A stretch of 64,000 bases of DNA from the NCBI GenBank assembly GCA_905221605.1, contig CAJNDS010000491.1:682001-746000 (forward strand), written 5' to 3'. Origin of the DNA: Symbiodinium natans. Taxonomy: Eukaryota; Sar; Dinophyceae; Suessiales; Symbiodiniaceae. This document shows positions 1 through 9,506 of the stretch, one piece after another. The notes under the pieces were generated by a model, which ran no database searches, was not told where the DNA came from, and saw only the letters and a program-made list of their open reading frames with translations. The first letter of the stretch is position 1; the number at the start of each line of letters is the position of its first letter. Both the position numbers and the translations under genes were made by a program.

Positions 1-68
1 CCTAAACCCTAAACCCTAAAGCCTAAACCCCACAACCACCCAGCCTACACCACCCCCCACGCGCCCAG

Positions 69-142
69 GAGCAGCACCAAGGAGACAAAGGACTGGGTTT
101 CACCCGGTGGCCTGGACAAGATCGCGGCCATCGAGGCCCACG
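69..142 (+). CDS. Candidate exon, start of ferlin-like gene region
   Basis: An acceptor CCCAG precedes the segment and a GTAAAG donor follows. One frame reads SSTKETKDWVSPGGLDKIAA. It is bracketed by telomere repeats on both sides, the same setting as the other exons of this gene. Membership in the ferlin-like gene is assumed from position. The phase does not join directly to the exon at 1177, so an exon probably lies between them. Confidence 0.45.
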
Positions 143-514
143 GTAAAGGGGCCCCCTGGCTGCACAGTGGTTTAGGGTTTAGGGTTTAGGGTTTAGGGTG
201 GTTTAGGGTGGTTTAGGGTGGTTTAGGGTTTAGGGTTTAGGGTTTTTCAAAAAGGTTTTAGGGTCGCGCTCTTGTGCACGGGATGCCGACTGGAATGGCA
301 GAATGGCAGAAGGAACAAACCACAAGCGGAACTTTTGCAAGCGAGAAAGTGAAGCAACGCGAAGGACTGCGAATGCCCAATTGTGGACAGGATTGGCACG
401 GCTTTCTGTCGCAGAGAGCTTGTATCCGCATCATGCCGACAGACAAAGTTCGTCATCGCAGCTCTTGGGCTTCGTGTGACTTTGCTCCATGAAACCAGAT
501 TGCTAAAAGCCGAG

Positions 515-586
515 GTCCTGATTAATGACTACGGCGAAGATGATAAGGTTTTCGACGTGGAGGAGGTCACCACCTTCAGTTTCACA
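515..586 (+). CDS. Candidate exon, acidic segment
   Basis: After CCGAG one frame reads VLINDYGEDDKVFDVEEVTT, an acidic stretch compatible with a C2 loop. It ends near a CAG or an internal GTTTTC donor, so the 3' limit is uncertain. It would fall between the exons at 69 and 1177. Confidence 0.4.
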
Positions 587-1176
587 CAGGACCTACATTG
601 ATTGCAGAAGGGGTCTTCCAAGACCCTCCACTTCGAAAGGGTAGTGGTCGTGCTGCAGCTACACATACTAAGATGCACTATAGGCCTCCTGTTGTGACTT
701 GCACCTGTTGCAACAGATTCTTGAGTTGTTCAGGCCCTGGGCCCTAAACCTTCTATCAACTTTCACTCCCTTGGCTTCAGAGGTGTAGTCAGCCCTTGAA
801 ACCTCAGACCTCAGAGTCCTAAGACACAAAAAGATCCGGAAGTCATATCTGCAGATTCAGGATGGGGCTCTTCAAGGTTATCCCTGCCTGATGCTCCTCT
901 ATAGACAACCTTTCGACACTCACAAAGTGTGTCCTCCCCCAAAACCCCCGGAAACCAAGCCTCAACCGCACCCGAAGGGCAACATCACGAAAACTACGCC
1001 CTCCCCTCAAAACATGCCCAAATCCTTGAAAACCAAGTTTTTATGTCCCCAGAGAGAGACACCCCAGCAGGTGCCAGAACCCTAAACCGTAAACCCTAAA
1101 CCCTAAATCCTAAACCCTAAGCCCTAAACCCTAATCCCTAAACCCTAAACCCTAAACCCCCCCCCCCTCTTTGCAG
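587..1176 (+). other. Probable intron, no gene recognised
   Basis: Mostly unique sequence with no convincing coding run. It ends in a CCCTAAA block (1079-1160) and a C-run that together form the pyrimidine-rich tract before the TTTGCAG acceptor of the next exon. Confidence 0.4.
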
Positions 1177-1245
1177 GAACAGGGTCGCATCGACCCCATC
1201 CTCACCATGGCGCCGGAGGAAGCCAAGTCGCAGCCCCTGGTCATG
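1177..1245 (+). CDS. Ferlin-like gene exon
   Basis: Opens after TTTGCAG and ends at ATG|GTGCGA. The 23 codons read EQGRIDPILTMAPEEAKSQP followed by LVM, with no stop. The exon is an exact multiple of three, so it fits phase 0 on both sides. The following intron (1246-1750) carries a G-run of about 38 bases and telomere repeats in both orientations. Confidence 0.55.
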
Positions 1246-1447
1246 GTGCGACTTGGGGGGGTTAGAGTCTAGGGTTTAGGGTTTGGCGAGGTCTCTTGGA
1301 AAAGGGTTTAGGGTTTCGGAACTGTGGGGCGGGGGGGGGGGGTCAGAAGAAGCTGGGCAGAAGCCTCCCCTGAATAAGAGTGCCCTGAGGCATGTAAGGT
1401 CTTGCCTTACTTAGAGGGGGCCATTTCTGTGGATTTTTTTTTGGCCA

Positions 1448-1484
<37 letters not shown>

Positions 1485-1750
1485 AGCTTGGACGAAGGTA
1501 TCTGGTTTTGTAGGCTTCAAGAGGCCCGGGCATGCGTGCGATGTGTTTTCGAGCCTAAACCCCTAAACCCTAAACCCTAAACCCTAAACCTAAACCCTAA
1601 ACCCCAAACCCTAAACCCTAAACCCTAACTGTTGATGTTTATTGGGAGAAGAAAGCTGACGAGAGCCATGTCCAGAGGCCCCAAACCCTGCTTAGGGTTT
1701 AGGGTTTAGGGATGAGGGATTTAGGGATTAGGGTTTAGGGTTCCCTGCAG

Positions 1751-1850
1751 GTCAATGTCTATACCCGCGGCGTCCTCTCTGGAAAGGTCCGCGTGGGCTA
1801 TGCCATGAGGCAGCTGGAAAATTTCCGAAAGTACGAGCCCGGAAGCTTGG
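1751..1850 (+). CDS. Ferlin-like gene exon
   Basis: Opens after CCCTGCAG. It reads VNVYTRGVLSGKVRVGYAMR followed by QLENFRKYEPG, a basic segment of the kind found near ferlin C2 domains. The frame stays open well beyond, so the 3' end is uncertain (about 1845-1890). It must leave one base over to join the next exon. Confidence 0.55.
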
Positions 1851-2106
1851 CCGAACGTCGAGAGGCTTCGGGGAAAAGTCGTTCTTCAAGACAGTGGTGC
1901 CCCCGGCTCCAAGCACTTGACAACAACATCCAGACCATATTAAACATCTTTTACACGTATGTACAGGTATATGTATATTCATGTTTTATTATGCGAGTAT
2001 ATGCATACATGATGTGTATAAACTTGTTTTACACGTATGTGAACCCACTCCCACTCCTTCACAGTCTCATAGGGACAGGGGAGAGAGACGGGCTGAGCCT
2101 GCCGAG

Positions 2107-2176
2107 GAAACCCTGGGCGGCCGCGCTACATACCGTTGGAACCCATGCCGTCACGTGGCGGGAAGTATATTATGAG
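2107..2176 (+). CDS. Ferlin-like gene exon
   Basis: Opens after GCCGAG and ends ATGAG|GTATCT. It reads NPGRPRYIPLEPMPSRGGKY followed by IM and a split Arg codon. Ferlins carry a comparable W/YIPL segment just before a C2 strand. The AG left at the 3' end joins the G of the exon at 2393 to give Arg, so the splice is in phase. Confidence 0.6.
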
Positions 2177-2392
2177 GTATCTAAGCCCTTCAAGCTCTTC
2201 AGGCACGGTTTACTGAACTTCACCGCCTTTTATCCTCCAAGCCTCTTCTCTGCAAACATTCTTGGAGCAAGTTGGCATCGTAACAGCCCATGTTGGCCAC
2301 GAGCAAGGCCGGACCCCAGAATCAAGAAGGGCCTGCGCCTAAGCCCTAAACCCTAAACCCCAAACCCCAAACCCTAAACCCTAAACACATAG

Positions 2393-2460
2393 GTTCAACA
2401 TGCATGCCCGGATTCCTGGCTCTGTCCTCATGGTCATTGAGCACTTCTCCACGGACGATG
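2393..2460 (+). CDS. Ferlin-like gene exon, C2-domain strand
   Basis: Acceptor ACATAG lies directly at the end of a CCCTAAA block. Spliced to the previous exon it reads KYIMRFNMHARIPGSVLMVI followed by EHFSTDDV. The pattern FNxRIPGSxLxI then acidic residues is typical of ferlin C2 strands leading to a calcium loop. The donor is probably GAT|GTGCCG near 2448; the downstream limit is approximate. Confidence 0.62.
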
Positions 2461-2955
2461 TGCCGCGACACAACCGAAGGCCTTGGAGTGACCATTGCCC
2501 AAAGATCCAAATCCAGTGCAAAAACTTAGTAGCTGAGTGAGCACACTTTACACTTTTTTGGGATACTATGATCCCCTACAGAACTGAAAGTGTACACTGT
2601 TTTTTGGTGCTTATGAACTCAGCAACTAGGAAAAAGTCCTGCCTTCCTCAAGATGGTGTTGCTGTTTCGGGGTCTAGATGCGATGTTTGGTGAAGCTTTT
2701 CGCTGGTTTCCCTGCAGTTTGTACTGATGAAGTGCCTCGGCGCAGTGTGAAATCAGTTTTTCACAGCCAGCCATCGAACTTCTTGCAACTGTGCTTCAAT
2801 CACCGGGTTCATGTGCCCTGGTCACTTCTGTCACACTGGCTGTTGTCTTGTGCCGCTTAAAAGACGTATTTCCGGAAGCAATCATGCTTCGGTGGGGCTT
2901 TGTCATGCGACCTCACGCTTTGATCTAAGCTAAGAGCCTCCCAAATTGATCGCAG
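2461..2955 (+). other. Probable intron, unique sequence
   Basis: No telomere repeats and no recognised coding homology. A short inverted motif (TTTTTGGGATACTATGATCCCC near 2556) hints at another small hairpin element. Confidence 0.35.
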
Positions 2956-3018
2956 GACAGTGAAACCAATGGTCTACATTGTCCGGGCGTACGTCTTCAT
3001 GGCACGCAACATCAAGGC
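2956..3018 (+). CDS. Ferlin-like gene exon, start of a C2 domain
   Basis: Opens after TCGCAG. It reads TVKPMVYIVRAYVFMARNIK, a strong match to the first beta strand of a ferlin C2 domain (pattern VYVVRAxxLxARN). The frame stays open past the domain logic, so the donor is best placed at AAG|GCGGAT near 3010, a GC donor, which joins to VDTAGANLAL of the next exon. Confidence 0.68.
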
Positions 3019-3544
3019 GGATCCTAGAACATCGATACGCGCGTCGTTACGATTGGGAGGTTGGTTGAGAAGGAGCAAGTCGTTGTCAGACAGGGACATC
3101 GAGTAGGTCTTGCCAATCAACCAGCAAGTCTCCGAGAGCAAGTCCGAATAAAGCTAAGGGGGGTGTGAAGAATGTGTGAGGTACAAAAGGTGTACAATGG
3201 GCCCTGTATCCCTGTGGGCCTGTGGGTTAATGGGCAAGAGAGGAACTCTTTGTGTTTATTCTTTGCTTTTTTTCTTGATCCAGTACATGTAGAAGGTGCA
3301 CGCAGAGAAGCGAACGAGCACTTTTTTATGCCCAGAGTCGGGACGAACAATGGACCTGTAGTTAGCAACTGGCATCAACGCTGAGAGTGCTCACATCAGA
3401 TTTTGCCAGGTGAGCAGTTTTCCGAGTTGCCTCTGCGACTTTATGTGCTTCGTTCCTTACGTAGCACCAACTTTCGGAGTAAGCGTCTGCCGATGTGTGA
3501 TTTTGCCCGCTCTGCCCTAATCCCTGAAACTTCTGAAAGTGCAG

Positions 3545-3625
3545 GTGGACACTGCTGGAGCAAACCTCGCTCTGCGCGTGGCATGCGCTGGCATCTCCAA
3601 GACGACAGAGCCAGAGTTCGGGCAG
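3545..3625 (+). CDS. Ferlin-like gene exon, C2 domain middle
   Basis: Opens after AGTGCAG and ends GGGCAG|GTGCCG. Its 27 codons read VDTAGANLALRVACAGISKT followed by TEPEFGQ. This fits the C2 loop and strands 2-3, in which a short polar loop is followed by LxVxCxGxSKTT. The usual Asp pair of calcium-binding loop 1 is only partly present, so calcium binding is doubtful here. Confidence 0.66.
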
Positions 3626-3650
3626 GTGCCGGCTGACTCGGTAATATAGG

Positions 3651-3730
3651 GGTCGGAATAATGACTAATAGTATTCCCTTATGGTCCCTTTAGAAATGTA
3701 CTAGAATAATCCCCCAAAACCCCATTCTAG
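3651..3730. mobile_element. Small repeated element, GTCGGAATA family copy 1
   Basis: Shares GTCGGAATA, CCCTTATGGTC and ACTAGAAT..CCCCCAAAACCC with 40447-40520 in the same order. Two copies 37 kb apart suggest a short interspersed element; inverted ends are weak. Confidence 0.45.
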
Positions 3731-3865
3731 AGGCCCCTTACAGTAGAACTCAGCCATACTGGCAAGCATTCTTTGGCAAGTGCACTGCAACAGTGCTCAG
3801 AGGTCGAGAGAGTGCTCAGAGGTCGAGGTGCCATGCGGGGCATATTTTGTGTGACAGATTTTCAG

Positions 3866-3928
3866 GTGCGGCCCATGTGGATGAAGCCCCTTGAGTTGAG
3901 AGTCACCCTCTGCTCGGACCACCCCAAG
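3866..3928 (+). CDS. Ferlin-like gene exon, C2 domain strand
   Basis: Opens after TTTTCAG. It reads VRPMWMKPLELRVTLCSDHP followed by KDTFPW. The motif 'RP.W...LEL.V' follows KTT in ferlin C2 domains and places this exon directly after the one at 3545. The 3' limit is uncertain within about 20 bases. Confidence 0.66.
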
Positions 3929-4188
3929 GACACCTTTCCTTGGCGTTTGAGAAAGGTTCCGGAAGGTCTCGCAACGTTTTGCCCCTCCCCAGACACATGG
4001 ACAAGAGGGTTCCAGGACAAGAGAGTACACCCTCAACTCTCTATTTTGCCAGTCTGCAGCCGTGCGACGAAAAGCTTCAAAAGCAAATCCCAAGCCCATG
4101 AAAACCCAAAAAGCCACCTACGCCTACGCACCTTCGGCAAGCCCGTAGGCCCCCCCGCCTTAGCTCTTTAGGCTTCATTTCGCGAGAG

Positions 4189-4245
4189 GAGCCACCAACC
4201 ATGGAGCCCATAACTGTGACCCTCTTGGACAGCAAGACGATTTTG
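4189..4245 (+). CDS. Ferlin-like gene exon, C2 domain strand
   Basis: Opens after GCGAGAG. It reads EPPTMEPITVTLLDSKTIL, the strand 'PITVTLLDSD' that precedes calcium loop 3 in C2 domains. The donor is not clear. Confidence 0.58.
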
Positions 4246-4690
4246 GGAGTCAAGGCACATCACAGGGTTAAGGGCTTATGGTTTGCTGTGCCGGGACTGT
4301 AGGGGCCTGCTTCAACAAAGCAGGCGTTGACGTCCGTTGATCGTTACCAGAACCTCCCTGTTGGGCCCTTGCTCGACCATGTAGATACCGCCAGCCTATC
4401 GAAAATCTTACTGCAGCAGTCCTGAGAATCCTGAAAACAGCAAAACTTAAGATGACCCTAGCGGCCCTAGCAGGCACAGGCGAGGAGCTGGGAAAAGTAT
4501 TTTACAACAAATGCACCCTAGGCCGTATGAATCCCTTCGCCGTCAAGAGAATCAGTCTGCATGAGTACGTATCGGAGATCACTACCCCGCTGGTTTCCTG
4601 CTTGGTGAGTGATGGCCAAGATGATTCCTGCAATTCCCCGCGCGTCTTCCAATCTTTGCTGCCGGGGATGAGTGCCTCCTCTGAACCCAG

Positions 4691-4743
4691 GCCGATAGAG
4701 ACATCGGCAAGACTGTCTGCACCTACGAGCTCCTTGGGCGCCA
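4691..4743 (+). CDS. Ferlin-like gene exon, end of C2 domain
   Basis: Opens after ACCCAG and ends GCGCCA|GTGAGG. It reads ADRDIGKTVCTYELLGR, a C2 pattern 'D.DIG...V....L'. The CA left at its 3' end combines with the G of the exon at 4971 to give Gln, so the junction is in frame. Confidence 0.62.
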
Positions 4744-4970
4744 GTGAGGGGTGGGTGCGTGTCGTGCTTAACGGCTTCTAGGGATGTGTGTATTGGCTTG
4801 AAGGGGAAAAACCAAGATGTGCCGTGCACCTGCGCACTCCCGTTGGCTATGTTTAGGGAGCAGGGCTTGTGAGAAAAAGGTGCCAATTCCATTTTCCCTT
4901 GGTGTGACTTGACATCCTCGCAGAAGTGTTGCCTTTGTCCCAAGGCCCCTGTTATTTTCAATGGCTTCAG

Positions 4971-5032
4971 GTACATGCGGCAGAAGGACAACATGGGCAG
5001 ATGGGAACCCTTCCGCCACTTGCACGACGATG
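4971..5032 (+). CDS. Ferlin-like gene exon
   Basis: Opens after GCTTCAG. It reads YMRQKDNMGRWEPFRHLHDD. The best donor is GATG|GCCTTG, a GC donor. Joined to 5452 it gives DDGLKPQWVQL without frame change. It corresponds to the ferlin segment just before the W-x-x-L-x-G-G motif. Confidence 0.62.
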
Positions 5033-5451
5033 GCCTTGTAGCCTTTGCCTCAACCCCTCCCTCCCTCAGCTCGGCAAAAGGTTTGGGGTTTAGGGTTTGG
5101 GATTCATGGTGTGTGGCTCCTACTATAGGCTGGCTGGCCCGAACAGGCCCCATGATTTGAGGATATTGAGGGTGCCTCAAGTTCAAGGCTGACGAACTAC
5201 ACAAGGCTTACCGAGGATGTTTGGTGCCCGTGCCGTGTCCAGCGTCATGATTCCAAAAGCCCAAGCCACAATCCAAATGCCGGCAACGGGGCCAGACGGG
5301 CTTTGAAAGCAACAGTTAGTTTCTGAAGCTTTTGGGTACCAGGGACGTTGTAGTCTCAAAAAAAAGTCCAAGTGCCGTTTCCCTAAACGTTAAGTCCGAA
5401 AGCGCCCTACTCAAAGTCCTATAATTACGCCCTTCCGCCTTGTTCATCTAG

Positions 5452-5523
5452 GCTTGAAGCCTCAGTGGGTGCAGCTTTTTGGCGGGAACTATGGCAGCGT
5501 GGCCATGGGTGAGGTCCTCATAG
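5452..5523 (+). CDS. Ferlin-like gene exon, WVQLFGG..GEVL motif
   Basis: Opens after CATCTAG. It reads LKPQWVQLFGGNYGSVAMGE followed by VLI. Ferlins have a 'KW..L......GEVLV' segment at the end of C2 domains. The donor ATAG|GCTGGA is GC and the acceptor at 5749 is CAG|GCTTTG; removal gives VLIGFELLHSKFR in frame. The exon is 72 nt with 2 + 23 codons + 1, consistent with both neighbours. Confidence 0.7.
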
Positions 5524-5749
5524 GCTGGACGGATGGGAGGATGTTTCGGGCCTGGGCTCTAAGAAGCACGCCTTCATCATGTGCCGCCATGACTCATACC
5601 CGACATTGCAGGGAGCCGTCGCCTAAAATCTCCGCAGAGATATGTGTAGGAAAGCATGTATATCCCAGTTTTGCATGTCCCAGGGTTCTGACATCTAAAG
5701 GTCTTCTGAGGGTCGGGGCGGCCCTACAGAATCCCTGGACCCAACGCAG

Positions 5750-5817
5750 GCTTTGAGCTGCTTCATTCCAAGTTCCGGGCCGATTTGCCTGCCATCCAGA
5801 TGTGGCCGGTGCCGGAG
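5750..5817 (+). CDS. Ferlin-like gene exon, FELL...WPVPE
   Basis: Opens after ACGCAG. It reads FELLHSKFRADLPAIQMWPV followed by PE. The run 'GEVL.FELL ... LP.I.P' joins C2 domains in ferlins. A GC donor at GAG|GCATCG is likely. Confidence 0.66.
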
Positions 5818-6592
5818 GCATCGGCTTTAAGCAATTGAGGGTTTAGGGTTGAGGGGCTTGCCCTAAAGTGGGGCTTCGGAACCGTTAGGCCGTAAGGTTC
5901 TGGGGTGTGGCTTCTTTTCGCGAAATTACTGGCTTCTGGTGTGATGGAGAGAGAACGGCCAAGACACGTGTGCGCTTCGGAGTTTCCAGCCCGCGCGGTC
6001 AGGTAGATACAGAAGGAGACGGTCGAGAAAAAAACACCAGAGAGCAGCCCTCCCACAAACCCGTCAGCCGGTGGTGAAGCCTTCAGTGCATTTGTTGTCT
6101 GTGCTGGTGCTTGTGGTACGAGTGATTCGTGGGGAGGTGAAAGAGCTGCCAAGAAGTCAAGAAGGTAGCAGTCGATAGCAAAGAGCGGCGTCGGATTGTG
6201 TGGCTCCCAAGTGAACCTGCCGGCAAAAATGGATGGGTGGGGGGGCCAGGGTGATGATGGAGGGGGCCTCTTCCAGACGCCTCCGAATGCAGTGCGGAAC
6301 GTAGTCAGCTAGGCGGGCGGCAAACATCAAATTAGCACGACTCTCGTCCTTCAACCACTCAAACGCCTTCGCAGGAGGAGTTCGATCAAAAGAAGCATTT
6401 CTCCAAGCTGAAGAAGGCCACCCTCCACTTCTCACTGCACCTTGGACGTCTGCTTTCTGAAGGTTGTTCTCAAGATGTGAGAACTTCGGGCACATTGGGG
6501 TTCATAGCCTCTGTAAGAGGCAAGTATGCTATCAACAAGCCTATTTTGGTGTAGACCTCACAAGCCCGGACTACATGGAGTGGCCTGGGCAG
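5818..6592 (+). other. Probable intron, unique sequence
   Basis: Holds a short TTTAGGG remnant near 5840. Open frames occur on the - strand (5763-6152 and 6157-6495), but neither reads as a recognisable protein. They are treated as chance frames. Confidence 0.35.
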
Positions 6593-6680
6593 TGGCTCGT
6601 CCGAGGTACGGCTTGCGAGACTTGATCCCCATGGGCGGCCGCAGTGAGGAGCCCCTGGTGAACGTGCGGGTGAAGAAGCC
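6593..6680 (+). CDS. Ferlin-like gene exon, start of next C2 domain
   Basis: Reads ARPRYGLRDLIPMGGRSEEP followed by LVNVRVKK. The motif 'YGLRDL' then a polar loop and 'P.V.V' marks strand 1-2 of a ferlin C2 domain. The acceptor may be CCTGGGCAG or CGAG; a GT donor at CGG|GTGAAG is possible, so limits are approximate. Confidence 0.62.
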
Positions 6681-7305
6681 TCTTGCGTGCAATTCTGGAT
6701 TCAGACAGAGTTTTATAGGGTGCAGTGCATAGGGTCAGGGAGGCTGGAGTTCAGAGCTGATTCTGTGGGAGGTTCTGACATTGCAAATCCTGTAAATAAG
6801 CGCGGTGGCCACTGCCGCCATCTTGCACCTTCGACCTGCTGGACCCGATCCCCGGGGCCCTAAACTCTATTAGCCCCTCTTTGCCGTGTCCGAGCATGGC
6901 ACCGTTCAAACACAAAGTAGGCCTGAAACCTGAACCCAGCTTTAGCTTTCCCAGGGCGACATCCCCGCAGTGTTGCTCGCCGTTCCACTGTGAATCAAGA
7001 AGCCCCGCATGTCTGAATGTCAGCATTGAGACCAAAGGTGCGTCAAGCCCCGCCAACTCTGATTCAAAGCCCATCTCCAAAGGTTCGAGCGGCCAGGCGG
7101 CGAGGGTGGGGAGAAGCGCAGCAAGCAACTTGGAGCTACGAACAAGTCACACCACTAAGCCTCACTAAGCCTTTCGTGGCTCGGTTTTTAGCGCTGCCCG
7201 ACGGGGATTGTCACATGTCGCAAGGACATGACAAGGCCCACTCACTCATGTGCCACAATCTTCCTCTACTTCAAGATCCTGCGCTTTCCAACCGACCTTG
7301 CCCAG
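6681..7305 (+). other. Probable intron
   Basis: Unique sequence. Positions 7265-7305 could encode IFLYFKILRFPTDLAQ, but no acceptor phase supports it, so it is left unassigned. Confidence 0.3.
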
Positions 7306-7440
7306 GTACTACTCGATGAACTTCAAGTACGAGAAGCTGGTGGAAGAGGGGCAGGAGGACAACAAAGACGATCACCTTCACAAATGGAAAACCGACGCGC
7401 TGGGTCAGCAGGGCTGCCGAAACTTCGAGTGCCTTTGCTG
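7306..7440 (+). CDS. Ferlin-like gene exon
   Basis: Opens after GCCCAG. It reads YYSMNFKYEKLVEEGQEDNK followed by DDHLHKWKTDALGQQGCRNFE. This is charged, as in linker helices between ferlin C2 strands, and ends in a plausible 'NFE' strand. The frame closes at 7441, and a second frame (VPLLKEWLGRSM) continues downstream, so the 3' junction is unresolved. Confidence 0.55.
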
Positions 7441-8012
7441 AAGGAGTGGTTGGGCAGATCCATGGTGCGTTTATCTCTCTTTCTTTTGCCTTAGATTCTT
7501 AGATGTGGAGAGTATGTAGAAGCTGCTTGCAGACATGGTGATCGTGGCCGCCTGAGGCGTGGATAGGCGTAGGAGCGGTAAGAGTAACAGAGCCGAAGCC
7601 GCCATTATGAGATTCAATTCGAACTTGTCTCAAGCTAGAAGATTACGGAAAGATTGACTGAATTCCACAGCACCTTCATGTTGCCAAATCCCCTGCAGCT
7701 TGCAGCGAAATTGTTAAGTGAACGTTGCGGGATGACACCATTATGGCCCAGCGCTCACCTCGGCCTGATCCCACGGCTGGATTTTGCACTGCAGTCCCAA
7801 CCATATAAGTCCGAAACCGACGTGGAGCAGTGCTAGTAGGGTTGAAGGAGCTTCTGGGGCCCCTGTAAGGAATGGTGTCGGGAGTGGTATTTTTAGGGTT
7901 AAATTACGTTGATGTTTTAAAACATGCTGTTTTCAGACTTAGCAAGCATCTGATAGGTATCCTTTCCAATCCTCCAGGCAGCTGCTCAGACTGTCGTTTG
8001 AGGTTCTTCCAG

Positions 8013-8060
8013 GTCCAGAAGGTGAATGTGCTGCTTCCTGACAAGGTGGCGTTCAGCTGT
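8013..8060 (+). CDS. Ferlin-like gene exon, C2 strand
   Basis: Opens after TTCCAG and ends AGCTGT|GTGCAG. Its 16 codons read VQKVNVLLPDKVAFSC, matching the ferlin pattern 'V.LPD...' that precedes the strand facing calcium loop 3. Confidence 0.58.
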
Positions 8061-8799
8061 GTGCAGGGAGCATGGATTCGGACTCGGACCTTAAGGAGTT
8101 TTTGGGTAGAATGACCCCAAACCATTTCTCTAGCAGCTGGAAAAGGAGAGCACCTTTGGGAGTGAGTGATTTGCGCTACGAATCCCCCGAAAGGCTCTTG
8201 CGGTGGTAGCTTGGCTCAGGGTTTCGGGAGAGTTCCAAACCAGGAAATCCTCCAACCATTTATCGCCATCCGCGTGCTGGAGAAGCCCCTGGGGCCCTAT
8301 TGGAAATACGGTTTTTCCGCTTGGCCATTCGTGCTTCGAAGGGGTGGGTTTAGATCCCAGCATCGGGCAATACCCTGACTCCTACACCCTTTGGGCTGTT
8401 CAGGTTTAAGACTTGGGCCATGGTTTCAGTGTCCCTGCAACTATTCCTTGCCAAGGCCCGTGGAGCTCTTCCAGGGCACATCACTGCAGCTGATGCCCTT
8501 TGGGAACGAGGGGACGCCCGGTGGAGCAGTCTTTCTGGTTTAGCACTCCTAAAACCCTTAGGATGGTTGATGCGTGCGGTTGACTCGTGACAGAATGGCT
8601 CTTTGGCTTCTGCAGCACGAAGCCGAAGTCGGAAGAGCGTTGGATGCTGCCTTCAATGGAACTCAGGATGTGACTTCGTGTTAAGGTTGCGCAGGGGTGT
8701 GTTCTCCACCCAAAGTCCCCTGAAATTTTACGCAACTGCCCGGCTCGTTAACGCAGGCACCCTGAACGGCACCCGTGCACCCCGTGGTCCTGCTTGAGC
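8061..8799 (+). other. Probable intron, unique sequence
   Basis: No telomere arrays. Several open frames, all short and without recognisable content. Confidence 0.3.
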
Positions 8800-8936
8800 T
8801 GTCTTATGAAGCCCTCCCGCACAAATCTAAGCCAAGGACCCTTGTGGGCGAGAGCCGGCAAAGTCTGAACAGCCTGTACCCGTGCACCTGGTACGAGGGC
8901 GTGACGCTGGATTATCCTTACACCTACCAGGAGTGC
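8800..8936 (+). CDS. Ferlin-like gene exon, end of C2 domain
   Basis: Reads LSYEALPHKSKPRTLVGESR followed by QSLNSLYPCTWYEGV and TLDYPYTYQE. The run 'TLVGES..SL..L.PC.W' is the last part of a ferlin C2 domain (V/IG.....L). The frame is open further 5' to about 8766, but no AG sits at a usable phase, so the start is approximate. Confidence 0.6.
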
Positions 8937-9453
8937 AGCTTTCAAAGTTGGTCCGAACCACGCCGTAGCCCGATCGGGTGTTCCGGCTCAGGTCCCTGGT
9001 GTTGAAGGGGTCTTCTGTCTCAAAAGTCGGCTTGCGAGTTGCGAACTCGAGTTATATGCCAGCTGCTTCTGCACAGCTATGTTTGCGCTGCATGCAACCC
9101 TTACGCCCCTACACCCTCAACCTTGCGCTTCATTCGCCCGAGATCTGTGTGATGAGACCAAGGAAGACCTCAAGCCCTAAATCCTAAACTCCGGGCCTTG
9201 CCTTGAAATCAAAAGGAAACCGCAGTGAGAGGGTTTAGATGTAGTCCGGAACGTCCTAAGGGAGCCGCACCGACCCTCAGCCTTGCCTGTCTAAACTGGC
9301 CCAAATACAAGTAAGTGCCTGTACTATATCAAGCAGGCCCGAATACGCCCCTTACCCCCCCCTGATACCCCCCGCATACCCCGTATTTAGGGGTTAGGGT
9401 TTAGGGTTTAGGGTTTAGGATTTAGGTCCCGGATAGTCCCCCGCTCTCCACAG

Positions 9454-9506
9454 GAGAACAAGATCCGGAGAGGGGTTGATCGAGCCATCAAAGCCTGCGC
9501 CTCCAG
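9454..9506 (+). CDS. Exon of same gene, basic helix
   Basis: Opens after CCACAG and ends TCCAG|GTTTCT. It reads ENKIRRGVDRAIKACAS plus a split codon. The AG at its end joins the G at 10779 to form Arg, giving RSLYQEE in frame across an intron rich in telomere repeats. Confidence 0.55.

Noticed and set aside
5763..6495. Minus-strand frames of 129 and 112 codons
   Set aside because: No splice context, no recognisable motifs, and they lie inside an intron of the + strand ferlin-like gene.
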